Source: Luteibacter rhizovicinus
GTDB lineage: Bacteria > Pseudomonadota > Gammaproteobacteria > Xanthomonadales > Rhodanobacteraceae
Direction of reading: 5' to 3'
Assembly: GCF_004342265.1 (NCBI RefSeq)
Contig: NZ_SMCS01000002.1
Coordinates: 682,001-746,000 of the forward strand
DNA length: 64,000 bases
In this document: positions 8,418 to 19,986 of the stretch, piece after piece
Layout: each line of letters starts with the position of its first letter
Position numbering within the stretch: the stretch's first letter is position 1
The notes under the pieces: model-generated
Seen by the model: only the letters and a program-made list of their open reading frames with translations
What the model was told of the DNA's origin: nothing
The model's database searches: none
Program-made: the position numbers and the translations under genes

Positions 8418-10019
8418 ATGGCTGTACCCAAGGACGTCATCGACCTGACCTCCGGCATCGAGGTATCAGGCACCGTTTCGGTGAACTATGCCGACGTGCT
8501 GACGCCCGCCGCGCTGGCATTCGTCGCCGCTCTGCACCGCCGTTTCAATGGTCGCCGTCTCGAGCTCCTCGCCGGGCGCGTGATCCGGCAGGCCGCTTAC
8601 GACGCTGGTGAGTTACCGGACTTCCGCGCGGACACGGCGGCTATCCGAGAGGACAACTGGACTGTGGCGCCGATCCCGGCAGCACTACGGGACCGTCGCG
8701 TGGAAATCACCGGCCCAGTCGAACGCAAGATGATCATCAACGCGCTCAACTCGGGTGCGAAGGTATTCATGGCCGACTTCGAGGACTCCAGCGCCCCGAC
8801 CTGGACCAACCAGATCGACGGCCAACGCAACCTGCGCGACGCCATCGACGGTTCGATCGAGTACACCAGTCCCGAGGGCAAGCAGTACCGCATCGGCGTC
8901 GACCCCGCTGTCCTCGTTATCCGACCGCGTGGATGGCACTTGCCCGAACGCCACGTCACGGTCGACGGGGAAACACTGGCCGGTGCATTGCTCGACTTCG
9001 GCCTGTTCGCGTTCCACAACGCCGCAAGACTGCATGCCGACGATCTTGGACCGTTTTTCTATCTGCCCAAGTTGCAAAGCATGGAAGAAGCGGCGCTGTG
9101 GGAAGAGGTGATGTCGTTCGCGGAGAATCAGCTGAGCCTGCCGCGCGGCACCATGAAAGCAACGGTGCTGATCGAAACGCTGCCCGCCGTTTTCCAGATG
9201 GATGAAATCCTGCATGCGCTTCGTCGCCGCATCGTCGGGCTGAACTGCGGGCGCTGGGACTACATTTTTTCCTATCTGAAAACGTTCCGCGCACACGCCG
9301 ATCGCCTGCTGCCGGAGCGCGGCCAGGTGGTGATGACGGTGCCTTTCCTGAAGGCGTATTCGGAATTGCTGATCCGAACCTGCCATCGTCGTGGCGCCTT
9401 TGCCATGGGCGGCATGGCCGCACAGATTCCCATTCGCGGCGACGACGCGGCGAACGAAGCCGCCATGGAAAAAGTGCGCGCCGACAAACTGCGTGAAGTT
9501 ACCGCCGGCCATGACGGTACATGGGTGGCGCATCCCGCGCTGGTCCCCATCGCGAAAGCGATTTTCGATGCGCACATGCCTGCACAAAACCAATTGCACG
9601 TGTTGCGCGACGACGTGAATCCATCGCGCGACCAGCTGATCGCCCCGGCGACTGGCACCGTGACGCGGGCGGGCTTCGACAACAATGTCGAAGTCTGCCT
9701 TCGCTACACCGCCGCGTGGCTCGACGGCCTGGGCTGCGTACCCATCCATAACCTGATGGAGGATGCGGCCACCGCCGAGATCGCACGCGCACAGCTATGG
9801 CAGTGGCTGCATCACGGACCGATCGAATTCAGCGATCACGCGCCCATCGACTTCGCACTTTTCGACCACGCACTCGCCACGCATGCGCGCCGGCTGCGCG
9901 AGAGCCAGTTCCCCGGTCACGACCGTGCCGACGAAGCCGCCGCATTGATCTCGACCCTGACCCACGCAGACGAACTGCGCGACTTCCTCACCCTGCCCGC
10001 CTACGACCAGCTCGCCTGA
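8418..10019 (+). CDS. aceB: Malate synthase A
   Basis: The 533-residue protein condenses glyoxylate with acetyl-CoA to malate, the second step of the glyoxylate shunt. Family landmarks are [17 protein letters not shown] (residues ~117-133), [44 protein letters not shown] and the catalytic-Asp region [12 protein letters not shown]. Length is typical for the A isoform (about 530). The ATG at 8418 is preceded by GGAGAG at 8405-8410; an in-frame GTG at 8403 lies within that ribosome site and is rejected. Isocitrate lyase follows 37 bases later, and a LysR gene is divergent upstream. Confidence 0.97.
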   Translation: MAVPKDVIDLTSGIEVSGTVSVNYADVLTPAALAFVAALHRRFNGRRLELLAGRVIRQAAYDAGELPDFRADTAAIREDNWTVAPIPAALRDRRVEITGPVERKMIINALNSGAKVFMADFEDSSAPTWTNQIDGQRNLRDAIDGSIEYTSPEGKQYRIGVDPAVLVIRPRGWHLPERHVTVDGETLAGALLDFGLFAFHNAARLHADDLGPFFYLPKLQSMEEAALWEEVMSFAENQLSLPRGTMKATVLIETLPAVFQMDEILHALRRRIVGLNCGRWDYIFSYLKTFRAHADRLLPERGQVVMTVPFLKAYSELLIRTCHRRGAFAMGGMAAQIPIRGDDAANEAAMEKVRADKLREVTAGHDGTWVAHPALVPIAKAIFDAHMPAQNQLHVLRDDVNPSRDQLIAPATGTVTRAGFDNNVEVCLRYTAAWLDGLGCVPIHNLMEDAATAEIARAQLWQWLHHGPIEFSDHAPIDFALFDHALATHARRLRESQFPGHDRADEAAALISTLTHADELRDFLTLPAYDQLA

Positions 10020-10056
10020 TCGCCACGACATATCCACTCTTGAACGGAGATCCATC

Positions 10057-11343
10057 ATGAAGACGCAGACCGCCGAACAGATCAAGCTGGAATGGAAGAA
10101 TAACGACCGTTGGAACGGTGTCGAACGCCCGTATACCGCCGAAGACGTCACGCGTCTGCGCGGTACGGTGCAGGTCGAGTACACGCTTGCCCGCCGTGGC
10201 GCCGAACGCCTGTGGCGCTCGCTGCACGAGCAGCCCTACGTCAACGCGCTGGGCGCCCTGACCGGCAACCAGGCGATGCAGCAGGTCAAGGCCGGGCTGC
10301 AGGCGATTTATCTGTCTGGCTGGCAGGTCGCCGCCGACGCGAACACGGCGGGCACCATGTATCCCGACCAGTCGCTGTACCCCGTGGACTCGGTGCCGAA
10401 CGTCGTGCGCAAGATCAACAAGACGTTGCTGCGCGCCGACCAGATTCATCATGCGGAAGGTAAGGACGGAACGGACTGGCTCGTGCCGATCGTCGCCGAC
10501 GCGGAGGCGGGTTTCGGTGGCGTCCTCAATGCGTACGAGCTGATGGCGCACATGATCGAATCCGGCGCGGCGGGCGTGCACTTCGAGGATCAACTGGCCA
10601 GTGCCAAGAAGTGCGGGCATATGGGCGGCAAGGTGCTGGTGCCGACGCAGGAAGCGGTGCAGAAGCTCATCGCGGCACGTCTCGCCGCCGACGTAGCCGG
10701 CGTGCCGACGCTGATCGTCGCACGCACCGATGCCATGGGCGCGGGCCTGGTCACATCGGATATCGACGACCACGACAAGCCGTTCCTGACGGGCAAGCGC
10801 ACGGTGGAAGGTTTCTACGAAGTCAGGGAAGGTATCGAGCAGGCCATCAGCCGCGGCCTGGCCTATGCACCCTATGCGGACCTGATCTGGTGCGAAACGT
10901 CGACGCCGGACCTGGAGCAGGCACGCCGGTTCGCCGAAGCCATCCGCACGAAGTTCCCGGGCAAGATGCTGGCTTACAACTGCTCGCCGAGCTTCAACTG
11001 GAAAAAGAATCTCGACGAGAAGACGATTGCCAGCTTCCAGAAGGAACTCGGCGCCATGGGTTATGCGTTCCAGTTCATCACGCTGGCCGGCTTCCATGCG
11101 CTGAATTACTCGATGTTCGATCTCGCCCGTGGCTACAAGGATCGCCAGATGGCCGCCTATGTGGAATTGCAGGAGGCGGAGTTCGCCGCCGAGAAGCATG
11201 GCTATACCGCCGCAAAGCATCAACGCGAAGTCGGTACGGGTTACTTCGATCAGGTGAACCAGGTCATCGCCGGCTCGCTGAGCTCGCTGTCGGCACTGAG
11301 TGGCTCGACGGAAGAAGAGCAGTTCCACGCGTCGGCGGCGTGA
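10057..11343 (+). CDS. aceA: Isocitrate lyase
   Basis: The 428-residue product cleaves isocitrate to glyoxylate and succinate, allowing growth on acetate and fatty acids. The active-site loop KKCGHMGGK with the catalytic cysteine is present (about residue 188), as are [24 protein letters not shown] and [11 protein letters not shown]. Length fits the bacterial form (about 430). The ribosome site GGAG (10046-10049) precedes the start. It is the second gene of the aceB-aceA unit and is followed directly by an intrinsic terminator. No aceK (isocitrate dehydrogenase kinase) is seen here. Confidence 0.98.
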   Translation: MKTQTAEQIKLEWKNNDRWNGVERPYTAEDVTRLRGTVQVEYTLARRGAERLWRSLHEQPYVNALGALTGNQAMQQVKAGLQAIYLSGWQVAADANTAGTMYPDQSLYPVDSVPNVVRKINKTLLRADQIHHAEGKDGTDWLVPIVADAEAGFGGVLNAYELMAHMIESGAAGVHFEDQLASAKKCGHMGGKVLVPTQEAVQKLIAARLAADVAGVPTLIVARTDAMGAGLVTSDIDDHDKPFLTGKRTVEGFYEVREGIEQAISRGLAYAPYADLIWCETSTPDLEQARRFAEAIRTKFPGKMLAYNCSPSFNWKKNLDEKTIASFQKELGAMGYAFQFITLAGFHALNYSMFDLARGYKDRQMAAYVELQEAEFAAEKHGYTAAKHQREVGTGYFDQVNQVIAGSLSSLSALSGSTEEEQFHASAA

Positions 11344-11347
11344 GGGA

Positions 11348-11377
11348 TAAGGGCATCGCAAACGATGCCCTTATTTT
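11348..11377 (+). terminator. Intrinsic terminator of aceBA
   Basis: Arms 11348-11358 and 11363-11373 (TAAGGGCATCG and its complement) pair perfectly around a CAAA loop, followed by TTTT, five bases after the aceA stop codon. Confidence 0.88.
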
Positions 11378-11515
11378 GCAGGAGCCCGCCTGCGGGCGAA
11401 AGCCAATGGAGCGAGGAAGACGGATGCTCACCTCCGCGAGCCTGGTCTTCTGGCTGCGGATGTCACGCACATCTTCTCCGCTCCGTTGGCTTTCGCCCGC
11501 AAGCGGGCTCCTACA
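11377..11515. repeat. REPIN-like inverted pair of REP sequences
   Basis: Two 44-base copies (11377-11420 and 11472-11515) face each other, with only about five mismatches when one is reverse-complemented. Each has the core GGAGCCCGC(C/T)TGCGGGCGA, itself a palindrome, plus AAGCCAA(T/C)GGAGCG. The spacer is 51 bases. The TGTAGGAGC...GCGGGC core resembles REP sequences of Pseudomonas and Xanthomonadales that are mobilised by RAYT transposases. The right copy contains the stop codon of the antiporter gene (11511-11513), so the element also forms that gene's 3' end. Confidence 0.85.
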
Positions 11516-13295
11516 GCGGCGGGACCAGTGCTATGACGGTCCAGCCCGGGCGCGGCTCCAGCTCGTGCTTGCCCGATGCAATGCGCAGCGTGCCCTTTTC
11601 CTCGACGCCAAACAGCATGACCGTCCGCGAACCGTACTGCTCGATGAAATGCGGCCAATCGAACGTTTCGGTCAGGCGCGTCGATTTTATCCGCCAGCCG
11701 TCGCGCAGCATTTCGGCGAAGCGCGTATGCGTCATGTCTTCGTCGAACAACGCGGTCGCGAGCAAACTACCCGCGAGCGACGCGCGATCGTGACTTTCCG
11801 CTGGCGACAGATTGCGCAGGCGATAGACCTTGTCCCGCCCGAATGCTTCGCGGTAATGCACGCTGACCAGCGAATTCAGTTCGCGATGCGTGGACATCGC
11901 CAGAAGATTTCCCACGCCGGTCAGATCGAGTTTGCGATCCGCGGCCTGCGATGCCGGATTGCCGAAGAACGTATTCAATCCTTCCATACGCGCGAGACGT
12001 ATGCCGTTCCAGTCATAGTCGGCGACCACGACGCGAAGATCCTCGACCTGAGCCAGCGCACGCGCGATTTCCAGCGCGACCGCGTCGGAACCGAAGATCA
12101 GTACACCGCGCGGTTCGGGCTCGGCGACACGCAGCCATTGCGCCAGCGGTCGCGCCGTGGCGCTCTGGAATACCACGGTGCCGATGATCAACAGGAAGAC
12201 CAGCGGTACGAGCCGATCCGCCCCCGCCATGCCGATCTTTTCCAGACGCAACGCGAACAGCGCCGACACGGACGCGGCGACGATGCCGCGCGGAGCGACC
12301 CATGCGATAAGCGCGCGCTCCCTCCAGTTGAGTCCACTGCCCACACTGGACACCAGCACGGATAGCGGACGTATCGCGAGCTGCGCGACGACGAAGATGG
12401 CGATACCGGACACCAGCGCGCCGGGAGGCAATGGCCAGCCCAGCCGGGCCGCGAGCATGATGAAAAGCGTCGAAACGAGCAGCGTCGTCAGATGCTCTTT
12501 GAAGTCCATGATGTCGTCGACATGGACGCCACGCATGTTTCCCAGCGCGATGCCCATGATCGTGACAGCCAGCAGACCCGACTCATGCGCCAGCGCGTTG
12601 GATGCGCCGAATGCCGCCAGCACGGCAGCCAGCGTGCCGTAATTCTGCAGATACTCTGGAATGCTCTGCCGACGCAGAAGCCGCCCCAGTACAAAGGCCG
12701 CGATAGTGCCGATGATGGCACCGCACGCGATGGTCCCGAGGAATACCTGGATGGAATGACCTTCCCGCCGGGAAACAATGGCTTCGTACACCAGTACGGC
12801 GAACAGCGCGCCGACAGGATCGATGACGATGCCTTCCCAGCGCAGCACATTGGCAATGCGCGCATTGGGCCGCACGGTGCGCAGCATGGGAGCGATAACG
12901 GTGGGACCGGTAACGCAGGTCAGCGCGCCGAACAGCAGCGACAGCTCCCAGCTCAGACCTCCGATCCAGTGCGCCGCGGCGGCCAACAGCAACAGGGCGA
13001 GCACCGCGCCATAGGACACCAGTCCACGCACGGCATTGCCGATGCCGGCCAACTCGCCGAAACGCAGCGTCAGGCTGCCTTCGAACAGAATGATCGCCAC
13101 AGCCAGGGAGACCACAGGGAACAGCAGATCGCCCATCAGCCGATCCGGCTGAAGCAGGCCGGTTACCGGGCCCAGCACAATGCCCGCGACAAGCAGGAAA
13201 AGAATGGCCGGCAAACGAAGACGCCACGCCAGCCACTGGCAGAGAAAGCCCACCACGAGCATCGCGGTCAGGACCAATCCGATTTCGAGCCCCAT
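11511..13295 (-). CDS. CPA1-type sodium/proton antiporter with TrkA-N domain
   Basis: The 594-residue protein has about 12-13 hydrophobic helices (residues ~1-390) of the monovalent cation:proton antiporter type, with the hallmark region WEGIVIDPVGALFAVLVYE containing the ion-binding Asp. A cytoplasmic C-terminal Rossmann fold follows (RGVLIFGSDAVALEIARAL, residues ~398-500), a TrkA-N/RCK-like nucleotide-binding domain, then a small C-terminal domain. It should exchange Na+ or K+ for protons at the inner membrane for pH or salt tolerance, gated by a nucleotide ligand. It converges on the aceBA unit, and its stop lies in the REPIN. Confidence 0.88.
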   Translation of the reverse strand: MGLEIGLVLTAMLVVGFLCQWLAWRLRLPAILFLLVAGIVLGPVTGLLQPDRLMGDLLFPVVSLAVAIILFEGSLTLRFGELAGIGNAVRGLVSYGAVLALLLLAAAAHWIGGLSWELSLLFGALTCVTGPTVIAPMLRTVRPNARIANVLRWEGIVIDPVGALFAVLVYEAIVSRREGHSIQVFLGTIACGAIIGTIAAFVLGRLLRRQSIPEYLQNYGTLAAVLAAFGASNALAHESGLLAVTIMGIALGNMRGVHVDDIMDFKEHLTTLLVSTLFIMLAARLGWPLPPGALVSGIAIFVVAQLAIRPLSVLVSSVGSGLNWRERALIAWVAPRGIVAASVSALFALRLEKIGMAGADRLVPLVFLLIIGTVVFQSATARPLAQWLRVAEPEPRGVLIFGSDAVALEIARALAQVEDLRVVVADYDWNGIRLARMEGLNTFFGNPASQAADRKLDLTGVGNLLAMSTHRELNSLVSVHYREAFGRDKVYRLRNLSPAESHDRASLAGSLLATALFDEDMTHTRFAEMLRDGWRIKSTRLTETFDWPHFIEQYGSRTVMLFGVEEKGTLRIASGKHELEPRPGWTVIALVPPL

Positions 13296-13385
13296 GCAGC
13301 ATTCATCCTTTGCTTGCGGAGCGCCGGCCCACAGGTCGACGCAAAGCGAAGGATAGTAAGCACCCTTTCGTGAAGAAAGGCCGAG

Positions 13386-13426
13386 CCCGGTATCGAAGCG
13401 GGGGAGGGAGGGGATCCGATACCGGG
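13386..13426. repeat. Inverted repeat in the antiporter-yifB intergenic region
   Basis: Arms CCCGGTATCG (13386-13395) and CGATACCGGG (13417-13426) flank a G-rich loop. It lies in the 226-bp gap (13296-13521) downstream of yifB and upstream of the antiporter. It may be a terminator for yifB or a small repeat; there is no T-run. The rest of the gap shows no gene. Confidence 0.5.
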
Positions 13427-13521
13427 GCGGCCATGGGAGTTCATTAAAGAACTGCCCGGTACAGGATTATCCGCGCGCCCCGGACATTCGTCAACTCACC
13501 AGTACATAAAATATATTTCAC

Positions 13522-15021
13522 CTAGCCACGGCGATACATCAGCGCCTCGGCGAGATGGCTTTTCTCCACACAACCGGACCCGCCTTCCAGATCCGCGATG
13601 GTGCGCGATACCCGTAGGATGCGGTGATAGGCACGCGCGGAGCAGCCGAGCTGCTCCAGCGCCTTTTCGAACCAGTGGCGCTCGGCGGGAGGCAACGCGC
13701 AGTCGCGCTCCAGATTGACGACGCTGAGGTCGGCATTGGGCTGCCCGGCACGAAGCAACGCCTTTTCGCGGGCACGAACGACGCGCGCCCGTACGGTAGT
13801 CGTATCGTCGTCGCCCTTACCCGGCGGCGACGTGAGATCGGACAGGGGCACGCGAGGTACGTCCACGCGCATGTCGATACGATCCATCAGCGGACCGGAT
13901 ATCCGGGAGCGATAACGCAGTATCTGGTCGGGAGTGCAGCGACAGGTCTCCCGGGTGTCGCCTGCATAACCGCACGGACAGGGATTCATCGCGGCGACCA
14001 GCTGGAACTGGGCGGGAAACGAACACTGCCGGGCGGCCCGGGAGATGACGATTTCGCCCGATTCGAGCGGCTCGCGCAGGACCTCGAGGACATGCCTGCT
14101 GAATTCGGGCAATTCGTCCAGGAACAGCACGCCGTTGTGCGCCAACGAAATTTCGCCCGGCCGCGGCAACGATCCGCCACCGACGAGTGCAACGCCCGAC
14201 GCGGTGTGATGCGGCGCGCGGAACGGACGGCGGCGCCATAGCGCGGGATCGACGGTGTCGCCATTCAACGATCGCAGGGCGCAGCTTTCCAGCGCATCGG
14301 ACTCCGTCATCGGCGGCATGATGCCCGGCAGGCGCTCGGCGAGCATCGTCTTGCCGGTACCGGGGGGACCCATGAGCAACAGGTGATGTCCGCCGGCTGC
14401 GGCGATTTCCAGAGCGCGCCGCGCCTGCCACTGTCCGCGCACATCGCGCATGTCGGGGCCGGTATAGGGTGGATCGTCCAGTTCGGAGTTGGCCGGCGCC
14501 GAAAGTTCGGCGGTACCGCGCAGCCAGGCACAGACCTCGGCAAGGCTGCCCGCCAGAAGGATATCCGCAGGGCCGAGCAGCGCCGCCTCGGCGGCATTGG
14601 CGCGCGGCACGACGACGCGACGCCCGCGTGCCCGCGCGCGCAACAGCGCGGGAAGAATGCCGGGTACGGGCCGGAGCTCGCCGGACAGCGCCAGCTCGCC
14701 GAGGAATTCGCAGTCGTCGAGACGCTCGCGTGGAATCTGCGAGGCAGCCGCCAGAATGCCGAGGGCGATGGCCAGATCGAACCGTCCACCGTCCTTGGGT
14801 AGTTCGGCGGGCGCGAGATTCACCGTCACGCGACGGTTGGGATATTCGAAAGCGGTGTTCTGGATGGCGACACGAACGCGATCCCGGGCTTCGCGAACCG
14901 CCGCTTCCGGCAAGCCTACGATCGAGGTACTCGGGAGACCGCCCGACAAATGCACCTCGACGACGACCTGTGGCGCGGAGACGCCTTGCTGGGCACGCGT
15001 CAGGGTGACCGCGAGGCTCAT
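13522..15021 (-). CDS. yifB: YifB family Mg-chelatase-like AAA ATPase
   Basis: The 499-residue protein has the ChlI-like layout. An N-terminal Lon-protease-like fold carries SIVGLPEAAVREARDRVR and PADLPKDG-like sequence (residues ~30-80). An AAA+ ATPase follows, with Walker A GPPGTGKTMLAERL (residues ~219-232) and Walker B GVLFLDELPEFS. The C-terminal Mg-chelatase domain contains AMNPCPCGY and the SARAYHRILRVSRTIADL box. These proteins (also called ComM) help branch migration during natural transformation. The start at 15021 matches the family N-terminus; the frame is open 62 codons further upstream through a terminator hairpin. Confidence 0.93.
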   Translation of the reverse strand: MSLAVTLTRAQQGVSAPQVVVEVHLSGGLPSTSIVGLPEAAVREARDRVRVAIQNTAFEYPNRRVTVNLAPAELPKDGGRFDLAIALGILAAASQIPRERLDDCEFLGELALSGELRPVPGILPALLRARARGRRVVVPRANAAEAALLGPADILLAGSLAEVCAWLRGTAELSAPANSELDDPPYTGPDMRDVRGQWQARRALEIAAAGGHHLLLMGPPGTGKTMLAERLPGIMPPMTESDALESCALRSLNGDTVDPALWRRRPFRAPHHTASGVALVGGGSLPRPGEISLAHNGVLFLDELPEFSRHVLEVLREPLESGEIVISRAARQCSFPAQFQLVAAMNPCPCGYAGDTRETCRCTPDQILRYRSRISGPLMDRIDMRVDVPRVPLSDLTSPPGKGDDDTTTVRARVVRAREKALLRAGQPNADLSVVNLERDCALPPAERHWFEKALEQLGCSARAYHRILRVSRTIADLEGGSGCVEKSHLAEALMYRRG

Positions 15022-15124
15022 CGAGCGGGGAAAATACAGGTTGGCGCGCGCTGAAGCCGCGTCACGGCCTGACCGAGCTTCGATCTGGCTCGCATACGCA
15101 CTCCTTGCGTCGTTTGAAAAATAA

Positions 15125-15169
15125 CCGCCCCCGACCGCTCTCGGGGTGAGGGTGACGAATCGGGGGCGG
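15125..15169 (-). terminator. Intrinsic terminator after ubiK
   Basis: Arms 15125-15134 and 15160-15169 (CCGCCCCCGA and its complement) form a 10-bp stem. On the reverse strand the stem is followed by TTATTTTTC, a proper T-tract. It separates ubiK from yifB. Confidence 0.75.
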
Positions 15170-15187
15170 CTCCCGGGAGGTGGCGGG

Positions 15188-15445
15188 CTATTGCCCGCGA
15201 GCGGCAACGCTGACTTCTAGGTCGGCGATGCGCTGTTCCAACTGTTCGAGCTTCTCGCGTGTCCGGGCCAGTACCTGGCTCTGGACGTCGAATTCTTCTC
15301 TGGTTACGAGATCGAGGCGGCGTAATCCCTGCGCCAGAATATCTTTGAAGTTGGCGTGCAAATCCTCACGCGCCTGTGCCAACCCTGGCGGCACCAACGA
15401 CGCCAACCGCTGCGCGAGCTGGTCGATACCCTGCACATCCATCAT
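15188..15445 (-). CDS. ubiK: Ubiquinone biosynthesis accessory factor UbiK
   Basis: The 85-residue protein is a BMFP/YqiC family member. It has an N-terminal amphipathic segment and a C-terminal coiled coil (EEFDVQSQVLARTREKLEQL, residues ~50-69) that trimerises. UbiK interacts with UbiJ and membrane lipids in the Ubi metabolon. The chosen start is the first of two adjacent ATG codons (15445), preceded by GGGGTG on the reverse strand; an open-frame extension to 15499 lacks conservation signs. It lies about 12.6 kb from ubiJ-ubiB and is divergent from a PII gene. Confidence 0.87.
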   Translation of the reverse strand: MMDVQGIDQLAQRLASLVPPGLAQAREDLHANFKDILAQGLRRLDLVTREEFDVQSQVLARTREKLEQLEQRIADLEVSVAARGQ

Positions 15446-15524
15446 TGCGCACCCCGATGTCGTGAATGAGAGTCTAGAAGAGCTGTAGAAAGTCGCCATA
15501 GGCGCTCGCCACTACGTAGTGTAG

Positions 15525-15977
<453 letters not shown>

Positions 15978-15987
15978 GCGCGTCCGT

Positions 15988-16515
15988 TCAGGCCAGGTCG
16001 GCCGCGAGCCGGCGATTCTGCCGGTGGCGCAGCAAAAGGCCGCTGTAGTACGCGACGTAATAGCCAATGGTCAGGCCGATCACCAGCATCGTCAGCGGAC
16101 TGTTCCCCGGCGCGGGTCCATTGACCTGCGCCACGTGCTCACCGCCCGCGAAAACCGGGGCGAGCACTGTGAATCGCCATACCAGCCGCCCGATCAGCAA
16201 TACCGACAATGCGCCGCCAATCCAGGGATTGGGGATATAGCTGTCCCCGTCCGGGCCCGATTCGAAACGGGTCAGGCGCAGTCCGAACCAGGCAAGCATG
16301 CCGCCCAGCGCCAGACCGCCCAGCGCGCCTTCGGCAAGCCGGATGTCCTGCAGACCGGAAAGCATCATCAGGCATGCAATGACCGCGAAAATGGCCACGC
16401 GGGCGATCATCCGCTTCCTCCGGATCGGCTGCCGGCCGAAATGGCTGCGCAGGCGGCGATAGATACCGAAGGCAATCAGCGGCGCGACGATGAACGGAAT
16501 GTAGTTCGGGGCCAT
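15988..16515 (-). CDS. Membrane protein of unknown function (about 175 aa)
   Basis: The product has about four to five hydrophobic helices: YIPFIVAPLIAFGIY, RVAIFAVIACLMML, ALGGLALGGMLAWFG, ALSVLLIGRLVW and MLVIGLTIGYYVAYYSG. A basic loop (RSHFGRQPIRRKRM) lies between the first two. It resembles CcdC/DUF1453-like integral membrane proteins in layout, but I do not recognise it firmly. The start at 16515 fits a membrane protein N-terminus; an upstream in-frame start at 16593 is possible. It lies 104 bases downstream of gpmA on the same strand and converges on the PII gene. Confidence 0.7.
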   Translation of the reverse strand: MAPNYIPFIVAPLIAFGIYRRLRSHFGRQPIRRKRMIARVAIFAVIACLMMLSGLQDIRLAEGALGGLALGGMLAWFGLRLTRFESGPDGDSYIPNPWIGGALSVLLIGRLVWRFTVLAPVFAGGEHVAQVNGPAPGNSPLTMLVIGLTIGYYVAYYSGLLLRHRQNRRLAADLA

Positions 16516-16619
16516 GACGACGGACTCGGAGGCGGGGTGTGAGCGGATATTAGGCGTATGCGCCACCAGCCACGATTGCGGCCCGCCATGCATCGCGGGT
16601 GACGGATGTCATGCCGGCA

Positions 16620-17348
16620 TTACTTTGCCTTGCCCTGGTTCGCCACCGCGGCCATCTTCGCCGCGATCTCGGCCTGATCGCCCAGGTAGTAATGCTTCAC
16701 GGGCTTCATGTCGGCGTCGAATTCGTAAACGAGCGGGATGCCGTTCGGGATGTTCAGCTCGGTGATGTCGTCGTCGGAAATTCCGTCGAGGAATTTGACC
16801 AGGGCGCGCATCGAGTTGCCATGGGCAGCCATCAGTACGTTGTTTCCGGCGCGAATCGCGGGCGCCAGTACGTCGTGCCAGTACGGCAGCACGCGCTCGA
16901 CGGTGTCCTTCAGGCATTCGGTCAGCGGCACCGGAATGTTCGCGTAGCGCGCATCGGGCGCGCTATCGGCGGTGGCCTGGGCCGGCGGGGGGATGTCGTA
17001 GCTGCGGCGCCAGACTTTCACCTGGTCGTCGCCGAATTTCGTGGCGGTCTCGGCCTTGTTCAGGCCGGTAAGCGCGCCATAGTGGCGTTCGTTGAGGCGC
17101 CAGTCGGTCACGACGGGGATCCACATCAGATCCATGACGTCCTGAACGTGCCAGAGGGTGCGCACCGCGCGCTTCAGGTACGAGGTATGCGCCACGTCGA
17201 AGGTGAAGCCCGCCTCCTTCAGCAGGCGACCCGCCTCTTTGGCCTCGGCGACGCCCTGCTCGCTGAGATCGACATCGGCCCAGCCGCTGAAGCGGTTTTC
17301 GAGGTTCCAGGTCGACTGACCGTGGCGAATCATCACGAGTTTGTACAT
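16620..17348 (-). CDS. gpmA: 2,3-bisphosphoglycerate-dependent phosphoglycerate mutase
   Basis: The 242-residue protein interconverts 3- and 2-phosphoglycerate in glycolysis and gluconeogenesis. The phosphohistidine motif is [19 protein letters not shown] (His at about residue 9). [15 protein letters not shown] contains the conserved glutamate, and [10 protein letters not shown] the second catalytic His. Length is typical of cofactor-dependent GpmA (about 245-250). It stands alone, divergent from the VNG-repeat protein gene. Confidence 0.97.
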   Translation of the reverse strand: MYKLVMIRHGQSTWNLENRFSGWADVDLSEQGVAEAKEAGRLLKEAGFTFDVAHTSYLKRAVRTLWHVQDVMDLMWIPVVTDWRLNERHYGALTGLNKAETATKFGDDQVKVWRRSYDIPPPAQATADSAPDARYANIPVPLTECLKDTVERVLPYWHDVLAPAIRAGNNVLMAAHGNSMRALVKFLDGISDDDITELNIPNGIPLVYEFDADMKPVKHYYLGDQAEIAAKMAAVANQGKAK

Positions 17349-17491
17349 GGCGTTGGCGTCGATCGGCGAAAACGACGATGGTGAAACCTGGCTCCGCCGC
17401 CGTCAACACGGGCCCATGCCGAAGGTCACGCTAAACGAAGCGCGCGGTTGGGGCATCCTAAGATGACTTTCCACCCTCGCGGAGTCGCTGC

Positions 17492-19122
<1,631 letters not shown>

Positions 19123-19833
19123 CTAGGAAATCCGCTCTACCATCCGCCGGTTGCCGATCAGCACCGCCCAACGCAACCCTATGTCGGTCCACATGATGTA
19201 TCCCGCTTCAGCGGCGATACGGACCACGTAGCGAAGCGAGCGCGGCAGGCGCGGCTCGGCGGCGACCGGCGTGGCGTCGAAGCCCAGGCGGCGGGCCAGC
19301 AGCAGGCAACGGGCCAGGTGATAGCGACTGGTCACCAGCGCGACAGCCGGAAGCGCACCCCCGGCGTCCACCTGATCGCGCAGCATGCTGCGTGCGTGGC
19401 GCAGGTTCTCGAGGGAATCGATCGAAGCCTGTTCGAGTTCCAGCGGCACGTTTCCGGGCCAGCCCTGTGCGAGAAGCCAGCGCTGCCCCGCTTCGGCCTC
19501 GGACACCACGCCACCGCTAAGTCCGCCGAGCAAAAGCACCTGCTCCGCATTCCCCGCGCTGGCGTTATCCAGCCCGCGGCCGAGACGTGCGCGGTAATCG
19601 GCCTCGGGCTCGTCGGCGACGAGACGCCGCCCGAATACCAGGATGACCATGCGTCGCGGCGGCACCAGCGGACTACGTGCGGCCAGATGCCAGACGTGCG
19701 CGAGATAACCCACGTAAACGAGGCCGCAACTGGCGACGACGGCGAGGATCGTGACGAAACCGGCGTGGAGAATGTCGCGATCCGAAAGATATCGCCATAC
19801 GCCGCGTCGGAAGGGAGTGAGTAAGCGAGTCAT
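19123..19833 (-). CDS. DUF218 (YdcF/ElyC-like) membrane protein
   Basis: The roughly 236-residue product has an N-terminal membrane helix (FVTILAVVASCGLVYVGYLAHVW trimmed here to its core, residues ~23-45). A DUF218 domain follows with VILVFGRRLVADEPEADYRAR, VLLLGGLSG, LEQASIDSLENLRHA and LVTSRYHLAR. Family members such as ElyC and SanA act in envelope homeostasis; the biochemical activity is unclear. The start at 19833 is preferred because the upstream extension to 19920 looks non-conserved, but the choice is uncertain. It lies upstream of hemF on the same strand and is divergent from the ketosynthase gene. Confidence 0.8.
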   Translation of the reverse strand: MTRLLTPFRRGVWRYLSDRDILHAGFVTILAVVASCGLVYVGYLAHVWHLAARSPLVPPRRMVILVFGRRLVADEPEADYRARLGRGLDNASAGNAEQVLLLGGLSGGVVSEAEAGQRWLLAQGWPGNVPLELEQASIDSLENLRHARSMLRDQVDAGGALPAVALVTSRYHLARCLLLARRLGFDATPVAAEPRLPRSLRYVVRIAAEAGYIMWTDIGLRWAVLIGNRRMVERIS

Positions 19834-19986
19834 CGGCAGGGCTGTGGACGAACCGAAGGGAGTCTGCGCACTCCCGCCGCGATGCGCAATCGAACAGACC
19901 GCTTCCCGGGCAGACATCATGACGCGCGCGTAAACCGGTTCGGAGCATCTCTAGGCAATCCAGAGAGCGCCCGCTAGGCTCACGAC

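Noticed and set aside
10611-12365. A 584-codon forward frame spanning the end of aceA, the terminator, the REPIN and the antiporter gene
   Set aside because: It crosses a terminator and two real genes in other frames, and the translation resembles no protein.
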